DNA from: Burkholderia pyrrocinia
GTDB lineage: Bacteria; Pseudomonadota; Gammaproteobacteria; Burkholderiales; Burkholderiaceae
Direction: 5' to 3'
Assembly (NCBI RefSeq): GCF_003330765.1
Contig: NZ_CP024902.1
Location: forward strand, 1,302,001 to 1,366,000
DNA length: 64,000 nt
Below are positions 38,635 to 47,925 of this stretch, in pieces. Every line of letters starts with the position of its first letter. Position 1 is the first letter of the stretch. The notes below the pieces were generated by a model that was not told the DNA's origin, did not search any database, and saw only the letters and a program-made list of their open reading frames with translations. The position numbers and the translations under genes were made by a program.

Positions 38635-41015
38635 GGCGCCGCCCGGCAGGTGAGCGGGCCGACGGTCGGCAGCGTGCCGTTGCCCGGCGCCGTGAACGCG
38701 AATTCCGCGACGCAGCGTTGCGTGTCGTAGTCGATCACGAGATGGTTGTCCTCCTTCAGTCCGTCGATAAACGTCAGCCCGTCGTAACCGACGATCGTGT
38801 CCGCGCCGCTCTCGGCGTGATGCACGCGCGCGCCGGCCGGCAGCGGGTGGCCGGCGGCGTCGCGCAGGATCACCGACGCCGCGCGATAGCGCGACACGCC
38901 GAAATGCGCGACGACGCCCGATTGCGCCTGCGGCACGACCGTCATCGACGTGCGGGCGATTCGCGCATCGGCGGGCAGCTTCATCGAATCGATCGCGACC
39001 TGGTTGTTCTGGTACGCATTCAGGTCGGGCACGAGCAGATGCCCCGCGCGATCGGTCGTGCCGATCACGCGGTTCTCGTGCAGCACCGGGATGCCCGCGA
39101 CGCCGTCGGTCGACACGAGCGCGAAGCCGTCGTCGATGCGGCGCGACAACTGCAGGCTGCGGTCCATGAACACGAGCGCGCCGCTCACGTCGAGCGACGC
39201 GCCGGTCTGGCGGTCGATGTTCTGTGCGGACGCGATGACTTCGCCCGCATGGCCGAGATAGCGCAACTGCGCCTGCCGATAGGGCACCGCGCCCGTGCCG
39301 CCCGTCTGCACGCCCCAGCCCCAGCCGCCGTCGTAGTCGGGCGGGCGGCTCGCGTCGACGGTGTAGTTCGACTGCCCGCGCTGGCGGCCGACGGTCGCGT
39401 TGATCGACGTGTTGCGGCCGAGCCCGATGTTCAGCGACACGAACGCGCCGTTCGCTCCCCGCTGCGCGAAATCGCGGTAGGCGCTCACGCTCAGCGACGC
39501 GAGATCGCCGAAGCTCAGCGTGTACGACACCGTGCCGATCCGCGCGCTCGGGCCTTGCGGCAGCCGGAAACCGATATAGCTGAGCGACAGCGTCTGGCGG
39601 TGCATGAACGGCAGCGCGAGGGTCGCCTGGTCGGTCGCCGACGGCACCGGCGCGCCGTCGCGCGATGCGAGGTCGCCGTAGCGGCCGAATGCGCGGATCG
39701 TCTGTGCGTTGATCGAGAAGCGCGGGTCGATCAACTGGTAGCCGACGCTCACCTGCGTGCCCGGATAGCGGCCGACGCTGCCCGCGACCGCGCCGCTCAC
39801 GACACCCGCGTAGCCGAGACGCATCAGCGCGCCTGCGCCGGCGTTAAGCACGCCGCCGGTCGCTTCCGCATGCCCCTCGACGGTCAGCGTGTCGCTGACG
39901 CCGCGCCGCATCGAGCCGCTGACGGCCGGCCGCGCGTCGTAGTCGAACGACTGCAGCCCGTAGTTGCGGCGCAGGAAGCCGGCTTCGAACGAATAGCTCG
40001 ACAGTCCGGCCGACAGCATGCGCGTATCGACGTAGAGCGGCACGGACGTCGCGACGGTGCGCCCGAGCGCGTCGCGCGTGATGACGGTCGCCTGGCCGGC
40101 GCCCGTGATGCCCGGCACGTCGTGGATGATGAACGGGCCGCTCGGCACGTTGCCGGTGTACTGGCGCACGTTGTTGATGTACAGGTCGACCGCCGACGGC
40201 ACGGCGGCGGAGCCCGCGAGCGACGGGATCGGGAACGTCACGAGATCGGGCCGCAGCGCGAAGTTGCTGCGCCACTGGAAGCCGCCGAGACGTACCGAGC
40301 GCGTCCACGTGAGCGATCCCGAGATCGCATCGCCGATCTGCGTCGTGCTCGGCCGTGCCGGGTCCGAGCGGCTCCATGACGTATCGAAGCGCGTGTAGCG
40401 CCGCTGGCCGTTGTAGAAGGACGCGGTGCCGGTGGTGTTGAACACGCCGTTCGGGTCGAAGTAGCGCACGTCGGTGTAGAGCGAGAGCTGCCGTTCGCCG
40501 ATCGTCTGCGCGTACGCCTCGTAGTTGATCGCGATCCCGCGCGACGCGGTGGCCGCCTGCGTGGCCGGCAACGCGCGGCTGTCGACCGCATACGGGCGGC
40601 GCAGGGTGTCGGTCATCTGCAGGTCGACGCTCTGGCGTGCCGCGTCGTAGCGGTAGCGCAGGCCGGGAATCGTGTCGAGGTCGACCGTCGCCGCGTCGGC
40701 GATGCCGAGCCGGTCGGTCGCGACGCCGATCGTGCGCAGGTCGGCGCCGCTCGCCGACAGATGGCCGTCGCGCTCGCGGAAGTGCGCGAACAGCGTCGTG
40801 CTTTCGCCGTTGACGCTGACTTCGAGGATCACGTCGTGCGCGTTGTCGGTCATCACGAGCGCCGAGGGTTCGTCCGCGTGCGCACAGCCGAGCGCGAGCA
40901 GGCCGCCGGCCACGACGGCCGCGAGCGCGGCGCGCGGCGAGCGTCGCGGCGCCCTGCGTGCGTTGGCCGGGAACGTGCCGGCGCGTGGCGAAGGGGAAGG
41001 GGCCGGGCGGCGCAC
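38631..41015 (-). CDS. Outer-membrane fimbrial usher (archaic CsuD type)
   Basis: A 794-aa usher starting with GTG at 41015. After a long Arg/Pro-rich N-region a signal peptide runs to CAHA. The PapC/FimD layout is present: N-domain (LEVSVNGESTTLFAHFRERD, 'LRTIGV'), the beta-barrel with VDLYINNVRQYTGNVPSGPF and VITRDALGRTV (the family-defining strand), a plug-like segment, and a C-domain ending LVIDYDTQRCVAEFAF. It secretes and orders SCPU subunits handed over by the chaperone. It follows the chaperone stop by 7 nt and overlaps the tip gene. Confidence 0.92.
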   Translation of the reverse strand: MRRPAPSPSPRAGTFPANARRAPRRSPRAALAAVVAGGLLALGCAHADEPSALVMTDNAHDVILEVSVNGESTTLFAHFRERDGHLSASGADLRTIGVATDRLGIADAATVDLDTIPGLRYRYDAARQSVDLQMTDTLRRPYAVDSRALPATQAATASRGIAINYEAYAQTIGERQLSLYTDVRYFDPNGVFNTTGTASFYNGQRRYTRFDTSWSRSDPARPSTTQIGDAISGSLTWTRSVRLGGFQWRSNFALRPDLVTFPIPSLAGSAAVPSAVDLYINNVRQYTGNVPSGPFIIHDVPGITGAGQATVITRDALGRTVATSVPLYVDTRMLSAGLSSYSFEAGFLRRNYGLQSFDYDARPAVSGSMRRGVSDTLTVEGHAEATGGVLNAGAGALMRLGYAGVVSGAVAGSVGRYPGTQVSVGYQLIDPRFSINAQTIRAFGRYGDLASRDGAPVPSATDQATLALPFMHRQTLSLSYIGFRLPQGPSARIGTVSYTLSFGDLASLSVSAYRDFAQRGANGAFVSLNIGLGRNTSINATVGRQRGQSNYTVDASRPPDYDGGWGWGVQTGGTGAVPYRQAQLRYLGHAGEVIASAQNIDRQTGASLDVSGALVFMDRSLQLSRRIDDGFALVSTDGVAGIPVLHENRVIGTTDRAGHLLVPDLNAYQNNQVAIDSMKLPADARIARTSMTVVPQAQSGVVAHFGVSRYRAASVILRDAAGHPLPAGARVHHAESGADTIVGYDGLTFIDGLKEDNHLVIDYDTQRCVAEFAFTAPGNGTLPTVGPLTCRAAP

Positions 41016-41022
41016 CGGCGGT

Positions 41023-41742
41023 CTAGCCCGGCGGCTCCACCGCGACGACCGCGCTGGCCGGCTGCGAATTGACGGCTGCCCGCACCGTGATCTTGCCGCC
41101 GAGCGTGACGCCGGCCGGCAGCGGCACGCTCCACTGGCCCGTGCGGCCCGCGAGCGCGTAGCCGAGCAGACCGTGCGTGAGCGGGTACGCGTGGCCGTCG
41201 CCGGTCACGAGCTCGACCGACGCCAGTTGCGCGCGGCGCGCGCCGCCGTTGCGCACACGCAGTACCCAGCCGCCGTTGCTGCGCAGCAGCGCCCAGTCGA
41301 GCTGCGGCGTGCCGTTGGTCGCGGGCTCGACGAATACCGGAATCGAATAGCGCAGCCGGATCGCCACGCCGTTGGTCGGTGCCTCGCCGGGTTGCGGCAG
41401 CTCGTCGATCAGCAGCCGGTAGCTCTGCTCGATACCGGATGGCGTGCGCGACGCACGCACGACGCGGATCAGCTGCTCGGACTGCGTACCGACCTCGATC
41501 AGCGGCGGGCTCGCGACGAGATCCTGCGTGGGCGTCAGCGTATCCTGGCCGTCGGCCTGGTCCCAGCGGAACACGCGCACCTGCCCGTACACGGGCCGCT
41601 CGCCCGGATTGCGCAGCGTGATGCCGGTTGCCGTGTCGTCGGTGCCGAATTCGATCGTGACGGGGGAAATCTGCAGCGACGCGGCGTGCGCGGCGCCGGC
41701 CGCGCACAGCAGCGCGGCGAGCGTTCGACGTAATGCGGTCAT
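41023..41742 (-). CDS. Periplasmic fimbrial chaperone (PapD/CsuC type)
   Basis: A 239-aa chaperone with signal peptide cleaved after AAHA. The Ig-like domain 1 includes ASLQISPVTIEFGTDDTATG and the donor-strand motif LIRVVRASRTP with the conserved Arg; domain 2 includes LRYSIPVFVEP. It binds SCPU subunits in the periplasm and delivers them to the usher. Order in the operon: structural subunit, chaperone, usher, tip protein. Confidence 0.9.
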   Translation of the reverse strand: MTALRRTLAALLCAAGAAHAASLQISPVTIEFGTDDTATGITLRNPGERPVYGQVRVFRWDQADGQDTLTPTQDLVASPPLIEVGTQSEQLIRVVRASRTPSGIEQSYRLLIDELPQPGEAPTNGVAIRLRYSIPVFVEPATNGTPQLDWALLRSNGGWVLRVRNGGARRAQLASVELVTGDGHAYPLTHGLLGYALAGRTGQWSVPLPAGVTLGGKITVRAAVNSQPASAVVAVEPPG

Positions 41743-41757
41743 GCGAAGCGATGCCGG

Positions 41758-42282
41758 TCAGAAGTAGACGGTTGCGGTGACAGTCGTCTGATAGGTGTCG
41801 GGCTTCGGCGTCGCTTGTGCGGGCACCTGGCCGTAGACGGTCAGCGCCTGTGCGGCGCCCGAGCCGGTGCCGGCCACCGTGTTCGTGCCTTGCGTGTTGC
41901 CCCAGATCGTCGTGCGTCCGGCGTCCTGGTAGAGCTGGAAGCCGACGGTCGTCGTCGTGTTGCCGGTCGACGTGCCGGCCATCAGGCGGCTCGCGACGCT
42001 CGAACCCGTGACCGAGCCGGCGTCAAGGCCGACGTTGTACGGCGTCGTGTTGGTACAGGTGACGTTGACGGTCGTCTGCTGGTTGATGGCGGTGGCCAGC
42101 ACCCCGTTGGTGCCGAAGGCCAGCGGGTTCGCGGCGATCGTGCAGTTCGGCTGCAGCGTCAGCGTGACGTTGAAGGTTGCGGTCGCGGTGCCATTCGAAT
42201 AGGTGGCCGCGTCGGCGGCGGGTGCCGAAAGGCCGATTGACAGCGCAAGCGACAATGTCGTGGAAGCTAAGGCGACTCTCAC
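41758..42282 (-). CDS. SCPU-domain fimbrial subunit (CsuA/B-like, major pilin candidate)
   Basis: A 174-aa secreted single-domain SCPU protein: signal ending PAADA, then an N-terminal donor-strand-like extension (ATATFNVTLTLQPNCTI), FGTNGVL, VTCTNTTPYNVGLDAG, GFQLYQDAGRTTIWGNT, ALTVYGQVPAQ and the final TVTATVYF strand. It is the first gene of the operon, 15 nt ahead of the chaperone gene, the position of the abundant pilin in archaic fimbriae. The AT-rich region upstream presumably drives it. Confidence 0.9.
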   Translation of the reverse strand: MRVALASTTLSLALSIGLSAPAADAATYSNGTATATFNVTLTLQPNCTIAANPLAFGTNGVLATAINQQTTVNVTCTNTTPYNVGLDAGSVTGSSVASRLMAGTSTGNTTTTVGFQLYQDAGRTTIWGNTQGTNTVAGTGSGAAQALTVYGQVPAQATPKPDTYQTTVTATVYF

Positions 42283-42742
42283 ACTGATCCCTCATCGAAC
42301 GGTTTTTCATTGGATTTATGCCGTGCGTCGCATGCCACGGCACGGTAAATGCTGACCTGAATCGGCGAGTCTTTCAATCTTAATGCGGTGCTGTTTCATT
42401 TTGTTACAGTCGAATTGACCATTGAATGATTCGAATCGGAAAACGTTGCGTTTTTTCGATTTGATTATCTCCGTGCCGAGCGGAATATTTTCCTGCGAGG
42501 CGGAAATTGCTACATGGCCCGTCCCGGGTGCGACACGATTTTTCCGACTGGTGCGGCACGTTGAATTGGCCGATATGAAATGGGAAATTAATAAACGTTG
42601 AGGAATGGAAGATATCGGCGATGAATCATTCGAATGGATTGAATCGATCCGGTCATTCGGCGATTCGATTTCGATTTGAGTGGCGAAGGAGGATATTCCG
42701 GATTTTTCCCGATTGATCAGCCGCTATCCGGATGGACGACTG
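42283..42742. promoter_or_regulatory. AT-rich upstream region of the fimbrial operon
   Basis: In contrast to the ~65-70% GC around it, this ~460-bp stretch is only about 40-45% GC by my counts of several lines. It contains two copies of the palindrome ATTCGAAT (42429-42436 and 42628-42635) and the near-palindrome GGAATATTTTCC at 42482. No credible ORF is present. It is likely the fimbrial promoter, and its base composition suits silencing by an H-NS-like (MvaT/Bv3F) protein; recent acquisition is another reading. Confidence 0.55.
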
Positions 42743-42771
42743 AAACGAAAACGGCCGCATTGCGCGGCCGT
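42743..42771 (-). terminator. Rho-independent terminator of the MFS gene
   Basis: On the minus strand ACGGCCGC...GCGGCCGT forms a strong 8-bp stem with a short loop, followed by TTTTCGTTTC. It lies 27 nt past the stop of the MFS gene. Confidence 0.8.
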
Positions 42772-42797
42772 GGGCGTACGTACTGTATGGGTCGCGC

Positions 42798-44003
42798 TTA
42801 CGAATTCGCGATGGCCGGTGCGCGGCGGCGCTGCGCGATCTGCAGCACGACGAGCGCGAGTCCGGCCGCGGCGATCAGCCCGCCGACGAGCGGCACCGCC
42901 GCGTAGCCGAAGCCGGCCGAGATCGCTGCGCCGCCGGCTGCCGCGCCGACCGCGTTGCCGAGGTTGAACGCGCCGATGTTGACGGCCGACGCGAGGCCCG
43001 GCGCTTCGTGCGCCGCACGCATCACGCGCATCTGCAGCGGCGGCACGACCGCGAACGTCGCGATACCCCAGACGAGCAGCGTGACGGCCGCGCCGGCATG
43101 TGTGCTGGCGAGCAGCGGGAACGCCGCCATCGTCGCGATCAGCAGCAGCAGGAAACCGACCAGCGTGCCGTCGAGCGAGCGGTCGGCCAGGCGGCCGCCC
43201 GCGATGTTGCCGATCGAGAAGCCGACACCGATCAGCACGAGCATCGCGGTCACGAAGCCGGGCGTCGCGCCGGTCAGGTGTTCGAGCGTCGGCGCGACAT
43301 ACGTGTAGAGCGTGAACATCGCACCGGCGCCGAGCACCGTCGTCCCGAGCGCGCCGAGCACGACGGGGCGCGTCAGTACCGAGAGTTCGGCGCGCAGGTC
43401 GGGCATCTTGCCGGCTTCGCCCTTCGGCAGCGCGGCGAACAGGCCGGCGATCGCGATCAGGCCGAGGCCCGCGGTCGCCACGAACGACATGCGCCAGCCG
43501 ATGATCTGGCCGAGCCAGGTCGCGGCCGGCACGCCGCCGACGTTCGCGATCGTCAGGCCCATGAACATCGTCGCGATCGCGCTGGCCTGCTTGTCACGCG
43601 GCACGAGGCTGGCCGCGACCACCGAGCCGAGCCCGAAGAACGCGCCGTGGTTGAGGCTGGTCACGAGGCGGGCGAGCAGCAGCGTCGTGTAGCCCGGCGC
43701 GACGGCCGACAGCAGGTTACCGATCGTGAAGATCGACATCAGCGCGATCAGCGCCGAGCGGCGCGACCAGCGCGTGAGTAGCAGCGTCATCAACGGCGCG
43801 CCGACCATCACGCCGATCGCATAGGCGCTGATCAGCATGCCGGCTTGCGGAATCGACACGTGCACGCCGTCGGCGATCACGGGCAGCAGGCCCATCGGCG
43901 AGAACTCGGTCGTGCCGATGCCGAACGCACCGGCGGCGAGCGCCAGCAGCGGCAGCGCGGCGCTGCCGCCCGGGCGGGAAGGAGAAGAAGTCGTGGTGGT
44001 CAC
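42798..44003 (-). CDS. MFS efflux transporter (AraJ/sugar-efflux type)
   Basis: A 401-aa MFS protein beginning with a Ser/Thr-rich tail and ALAAGAFGIGTTEFSPMGLLPV, the 'GTTEF' signature of the YdhP/AraJ arabinose-efflux group. Loop 2-3 is MVGAPLMTLLLTRWSRRSA, and ~12 helices are visible. Substrate unknown; relatives extrude sugars, purines or drugs. It is a monocistronic unit with its own terminator. Confidence 0.9.
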   Translation of the reverse strand: MTTTTSSPSRPGGSAALPLLALAAGAFGIGTTEFSPMGLLPVIADGVHVSIPQAGMLISAYAIGVMVGAPLMTLLLTRWSRRSALIALMSIFTIGNLLSAVAPGYTTLLLARLVTSLNHGAFFGLGSVVAASLVPRDKQASAIATMFMGLTIANVGGVPAATWLGQIIGWRMSFVATAGLGLIAIAGLFAALPKGEAGKMPDLRAELSVLTRPVVLGALGTTVLGAGAMFTLYTYVAPTLEHLTGATPGFVTAMLVLIGVGFSIGNIAGGRLADRSLDGTLVGFLLLLIATMAAFPLLASTHAGAAVTLLVWGIATFAVVPPLQMRVMRAAHEAPGLASAVNIGAFNLGNAVGAAAGGAAISAGFGYAAVPLVGGLIAAAGLALVVLQIAQRRRAPAIANS

Positions 44004-44495
44004 GCGATGGGCTCCTGTAATCGAGGGTCAACAGCACCGGGCCGTTGAGGACAGGGCGAAGTGTGCCTGCGTTACTTTTGCGGAAAAAGCCGCATGCGGA
44101 CGAAATTATCTTGATTGCATGTCAACAATGCGGGGCGTCTGCAGCGCGCGCGAGGCCCGCGGGCGGTGCTTCGGCGGGGCGGGCGAACGACGGTGCCTTC
44201 CGTGAAAGATTTTTGTAATATGAAAGGCGCGGTTTCCAACCGGGAGATCGCGATCCGGTGGCGGTTTGCGGCGGATTGACGATCGTCCCGCGCGGTGATG
44301 CGGGAGGCGGCCGGCAGCGGTGCGCGGGCAAAAAAAACCCGGCCACAGGGGGACCGTGACCGGGGCGGAAACGCATCCTCTCTTTGGCACGAGGGTTGGA
44401 TGCGCGCGAAGTATATTTCGGCGCATGCCAATTCGAATGGGCGTTAAACGGCCGTTTTGGGTGTCAATTTAAAAATGCCGGTGCACGGCGCGCGG
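44004..44495. other. Intergenic region between MFS and LysR genes
   Basis: Roughly 490 bp without a gene, holding the promoter of the MFS gene at the left and the terminator of the LysR gene at 44330-44364. Some AT-rich sequence (44080-44120, 44400-44440) is present. Short ORFs here have no family resemblance. Confidence 0.4.
44330..44364 (-). terminator. Rho-independent terminator downstream of the LysR gene
   Basis: On the minus strand CCCGGTCAC pairs with GTGGCCGGG (one mismatch-type wobble) around a C-rich loop, followed by eight T residues (44330-44337). It is ~130 nt beyond the LysR stop on the same strand. Confidence 0.8.
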
Positions 44496-45407
44496 TCAGT
44501 CCGGCTCGCCGGCCACATCGCGCACGGCCGCGAGGAACCGCGCGACGACGGGCGACGGCACCGCTGCCGCGCCGTCGAACACGAACTCGATGTCGAAGCG
44601 GCTCGCGAGCTCGTCGAGTGCGACGAGCCGAACCGTGCGCGGGCAGGTGGGCGACGCGCTTTCCGGCACGAATGCACAGCCCATCCCGGCTGCGACGAGG
44701 CCGATCAGTGTCGGGATGTCGCTGCCGACCTGCGTGATGCGCGGCGTGAAGCCGGCCTGCTGGCACTGCGCCATCAGGAACCGGTGGTGCGCGGCGGAGC
44801 GCTGCGCGTCGAACCAGACGAACGGCTCGTTCGCGATGTCGGCCAGCGTGCGCGGCGCGTTGAAGCGGCCGCCCGGCGGCGCGGGCATCGCGAGTACGAA
44901 GCGGTCGCTCAGCAGCCGCACGCCCGACAGGTGCGGCGCCTCGTCGCGACGCCACGCCATGATCCCGCCGTCGAGCTGGCCGCGCACCAGCGCGCTCGCC
45001 TGTTCGGCGGACAGCATCGGCGCGATCGACAGTTTCACGTCCGGACACGCGTCGCGAAACGCCTTGAGGACGTTCGCGACGACGGGCAGCGGCAGGCAGT
45101 TCGGCAGCGCGCCGAGCCGCAGTTCGCCGAGCTGCCCGGCCGCGCTGCGCAATGCGCGCTCGCGGCTGTCCTGCAGCGTCGCGAGCAGGCCGGTCGCATC
45201 CTGCAGGAAGCTCGCGCCGGCCGCCGTGAGCGTGACGCCGGTGGCGCGCCGGATCAGCAGCGGCGTGCCGATCGCGTCCTCGAGTTCGCGGATCTGCCGC
45301 GACAGCGCGGGCTGGACGATGCCGGCGGCGCGGGCGCCCGCCATCACGCTGCCGGCTTGCGCGACGGCCACGAAGTAGCGCAGGTGACGTAGCTCGATCT
45401 GGCGCAT
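44496..45407 (-). CDS. LysR-family regulator divergent from the Ser/Thr dehydratase gene
   Basis: A 303-aa LysR protein: LRHLRYFVAVAQAGSVMAGA with HTH ARAAGIVQPALSRQIRELED, effector domain from LGELRLGALPNCLPLPVVAN, and GMGCAFVPESASPTC near the end. The start MRQIELRHL at 45407 is taken as the family-typical one; a longer frame begins at 45488. It is divergent from the PLP-dependent dehydratase gene (157 bp apart) and probably regulates it. Confidence 0.9.
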   Translation of the reverse strand: MRQIELRHLRYFVAVAQAGSVMAGARAAGIVQPALSRQIRELEDAIGTPLLIRRATGVTLTAAGASFLQDATGLLATLQDSRERALRSAAGQLGELRLGALPNCLPLPVVANVLKAFRDACPDVKLSIAPMLSAEQASALVRGQLDGGIMAWRRDEAPHLSGVRLLSDRFVLAMPAPPGGRFNAPRTLADIANEPFVWFDAQRSAAHHRFLMAQCQQAGFTPRITQVGSDIPTLIGLVAAGMGCAFVPESASPTCPRTVRLVALDELASRFDIEFVFDGAAAVPSPVVARFLAAVRDVAGEPD

Positions 45408-45564
45408 GCGGGGTCCGCTCCGGTTCGTTGATATGCCTGTGAAGCATAGCAAACGCCATTCGATGGTATTGGAAAGCATGGCGGGCATGTCGTACGATGG
45501 CCGTCATTGCCGCACTCGCTCGCGAGTCGCGTGCGTTCCCTCCGTTCCCATCGCGTCCCGTCCC

Positions 45565-46485
45565 ATGCCGCTTCATATCCCGACCCCTTATATCCGCTCG
45601 CAAATCGCGTCCCGCCGGCTCGGCAGGACCATCCGGCTGAAGCTCGATGCGCTGCAGCCGTCGGGCTCGTTCAAGCTGCGCGGCATCGGCGCTGTCTGCG
45701 AAGCGCGGCACGCGGCCGGCGCGCGGCGCTTCGTGTCGTCGTCGGGCGGCAACGCGGGCATCGCGGTTGCGTATTGCGGCCGCGAACTCGGCGTGCCGGT
45801 GCTCGTCGTCGTGCCGGAAAGCGCATCGGCCCGCGCGCGCGAGCTGATCCGCGTCGAGGGCGCGGAGCTCGTCGTGCACGGCGCGAGTTGGGCCGAGGCG
45901 AACGCGTTCGCGCAGTCGGCCCTCGGCGAGCGCGACGCGTTCGTGCATCCGTTCGACGACCGCGTGCTGTGGCAGGGCCACGCGACGATGATCGACGAGA
46001 TGGCGGCGGCCGGTCCGAAGCCCGATGCGGTCGTGCTGGCGGTCGGCGGCGGCGGGTTGCTGTGCGGCGTGCTCGAAGGGCTGGCGCGCAACGGCTGGCA
46101 CGACGTGCCGGTGGTCGCGGCCGAAACGGAAGGCGCCGACTGCTATGCGCGCTCGGTCGCGCAGGGGCACCCGGTCGAATTGCCGGCGATCGCGAGCATT
46201 GCGACGTCGCTCGGCGCAAAGCGGCCGTGCGACGCGGCGGTCGAATGGGCGACGCGGCACGAGATCCATCCCGTCGTCGTGTCCGATGCCGACGCGGTGG
46301 CCGCGTCGCTGCGATTCCTCGACGAACACCGGATCGTCGTCGAGCCCGCGTGCGGCGCCGCGCTGGCCGCGCTCGAGCGGCCGGTGCCCGTGCTTGCGTC
46401 GGCGTCGGACATTGCCGTGATCGTCTGCGGCGGCGTGACGACCACCGTCGAGCATCTGCATACGCTGCGCGCGACGTTGCGGTAG
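45565..46485 (+). CDS. PLP-dependent serine/threonine dehydratase-like enzyme
   Basis: A 306-aa fold-type II PLP enzyme: lysine Schiff-base motif LQPSGSFKLRG, SSSGGNAGIAVAYCGRELG (Asn and phosphate contacts), and the glycine loop VLAVGGGGLLCGVLEGL. It lacks the ACT regulatory domain of IlvA, so it resembles the shorter catabolic/eukaryotic-type serine dehydratase (SDS) that turns Ser or Thr into a 2-oxoacid and ammonia. The start MPLHIPTPY at 45565 is at the expected position; upstream in-frame codons are spurious. A divergent LysR gene lies upstream. Confidence 0.88.
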   Translation: MPLHIPTPYIRSQIASRRLGRTIRLKLDALQPSGSFKLRGIGAVCEARHAAGARRFVSSSGGNAGIAVAYCGRELGVPVLVVVPESASARARELIRVEGAELVVHGASWAEANAFAQSALGERDAFVHPFDDRVLWQGHATMIDEMAAAGPKPDAVVLAVGGGGLLCGVLEGLARNGWHDVPVVAAETEGADCYARSVAQGHPVELPAIASIATSLGAKRPCDAAVEWATRHEIHPVVVSDADAVAASLRFLDEHRIVVEPACGAALAALERPVPVLASASDIAVIVCGGVTTTVEHLHTLRATLR

Positions 46486-46676
46486 GCGGGGAAGGCGGCG
46501 CGCAGGTCTGTCGGATGAGGGCCGGATGGCCGTCGATTTCGGCGAACGCGGGCATCGGCCGCGCGTGGCGTGCCGCGAAGCGTCAATGTCGCTTTCCCGG
46601 TAATGCAATGACGGCCACGCACCCGGCAGGCAGCCGGCGGCGCGGAATGGTCTTCGGAGTTTGAAGGGGAGGGGGG

Positions 46677-46721
46677 CGTATCGTCGCGCTGCGCCGGATG
46701 CGGGCCGGGCGCGACGATACG
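46677..46721. repeat. 13-bp inverted repeat in a convergent intergenic region
   Basis: The arms CGTATCGTCGCGC (46677-46689) and its perfect complement (46709-46721) surround a 19-nt GC-rich loop, between the ends of the dehydratase and DUF2242 genes. It probably acts as a shared transcription-end hairpin, although T-tracts are lacking on both strands. Confidence 0.6.
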
Positions 46722-46730
46722 GGCGGCCGG

Positions 46731-47810
46731 TCAGTTCGCGGCCGGTGCGCTCGCGCCTGACGGCGCGGACGATGCGACGGGGTTGGCGGCGGCGGGCGCG
46801 GACGTTTTGTCCACCGGCGCAGGCGAGGCGTTCGAGGGCGCGGATGCCGATGCGGGTGCGGATGTCGCAGGCGCAGGCGCAGGCACGGCCGATGCCGGCG
46901 CCGAAACGGCGGGCGTCGATGCTGCGGCGGCCGGCGACGCCGCCGTGCTGGAAGCGGGTGCAGGCGCGGAAACCGACGCGGGAGCCGATGCCGGTGAGAG
47001 CGCTGAACCGGAGACTGACGCGGGTGCCGAAGCCGGCGCGGCAGCGCGCATCGCAGCCGGCACGACAACGGCCGACGCCGCAGCCGGCACGGCGTTCGCG
47101 CCCGACTCGGGCCCGACGCCCGGCACCGAAAGCGGCACCGGCGCCGCGGGCGGTGTCGGCACGACCGGCGTCGTCATCTTCAACGGTTCGCCCTGCGGCG
47201 TCGGCGCGGGTTCGGGCAGCGGCGCGACGGCTTCCTTCTCGGCGGCCTTCACGGTGGCGCGGTCGCGGCGGGCCGGGTCGATCTTCAGGAAATGGTCGAC
47301 GAGATTGAAGAAGCGCTCATAGAACACGCCGGCGGGAATCGTCTCGCTCGCGGTCTTGACGAGCGCATCGTCGCTCGAGCCGATCGGCAGCGACAGCGAG
47401 CCGAACACGCTGAGGCCGACGCTGGCCGACGTATTCGACTTCTTCAGCGTGTAGCGGTCCTGCACCGCGTTCACGTACGCGATGCTCGACGAGCCGTCCG
47501 CGTCAGCGTCCGCGCACACGACGTGAAACTCGATCACGACGTGCATGTCGTTGTTCGGCTGGAAATTCTTGCTGCCGTCGACCGCGTCGTTGCGCGACGA
47601 CGACACCACATAGCCCTGGCTCAGGAGCGCGCGCCGCGCGGCCTCGCAGGCTGCGTCGGATTTCGAATGGAACGTATGCGCATACGGGCTGCTCGTTGCG
47701 TCGAACTGTTCCTGCTGGTAGATCGGCTTTGGCGGCGACGAGCACGCCGCCAGCACGGTCGCGGCCGCGAGCGCGCACGAAACGGAAAACAGGCGAAATC
47801 GGTTGTGCAT
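46731..47810 (-). CDS. DUF2242 lipoprotein with a low-complexity Ala/Pro/Ser tail
   Basis: A 359-aa lipoprotein starting MHNRFRLFSVSCALAAATVLAAC, lipobox LAAC. Residues ~30-185 form the DUF2242 domain (KSDAACEAARRALLSQGYVV, FQPNNDMHVVIEFHVVC, RYTLKKSNTSASVGLSVFGS, FYERFFNLVDHFL). From about residue 190 the protein becomes a long Ala/Pro/Ser/Val repeat tail (e.g. PASAPASVSAPAPASS) of ~165 residues, probably extended and disordered. DUF2242 proteins are frequent in Burkholderiales without known function. The longer ORF start at 47846 is rejected since the signal peptide begins at 47810. Confidence 0.85.
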   Translation of the reverse strand: MHNRFRLFSVSCALAAATVLAACSSPPKPIYQQEQFDATSSPYAHTFHSKSDAACEAARRALLSQGYVVSSSRNDAVDGSKNFQPNNDMHVVIEFHVVCADADADGSSSIAYVNAVQDRYTLKKSNTSASVGLSVFGSLSLPIGSSDDALVKTASETIPAGVFYERFFNLVDHFLKIDPARRDRATVKAAEKEAVAPLPEPAPTPQGEPLKMTTPVVPTPPAAPVPLSVPGVGPESGANAVPAAASAVVVPAAMRAAAPASAPASVSGSALSPASAPASVSAPAPASSTAASPAAAASTPAVSAPASAVPAPAPATSAPASASAPSNASPAPVDKTSAPAAANPVASSAPSGASAPAAN

Positions 47811-47925
47811 GGCGTCTTTCAGAAGGCTAGGCGAGATGCCGCGCAATGGCGGTGCCTGGGGGATGCGCGGGCAAATCTCGTATGGCCGGGGCGCTATTAT
47901 AGTTTCGTTTGATGTCGCGCTCGCT

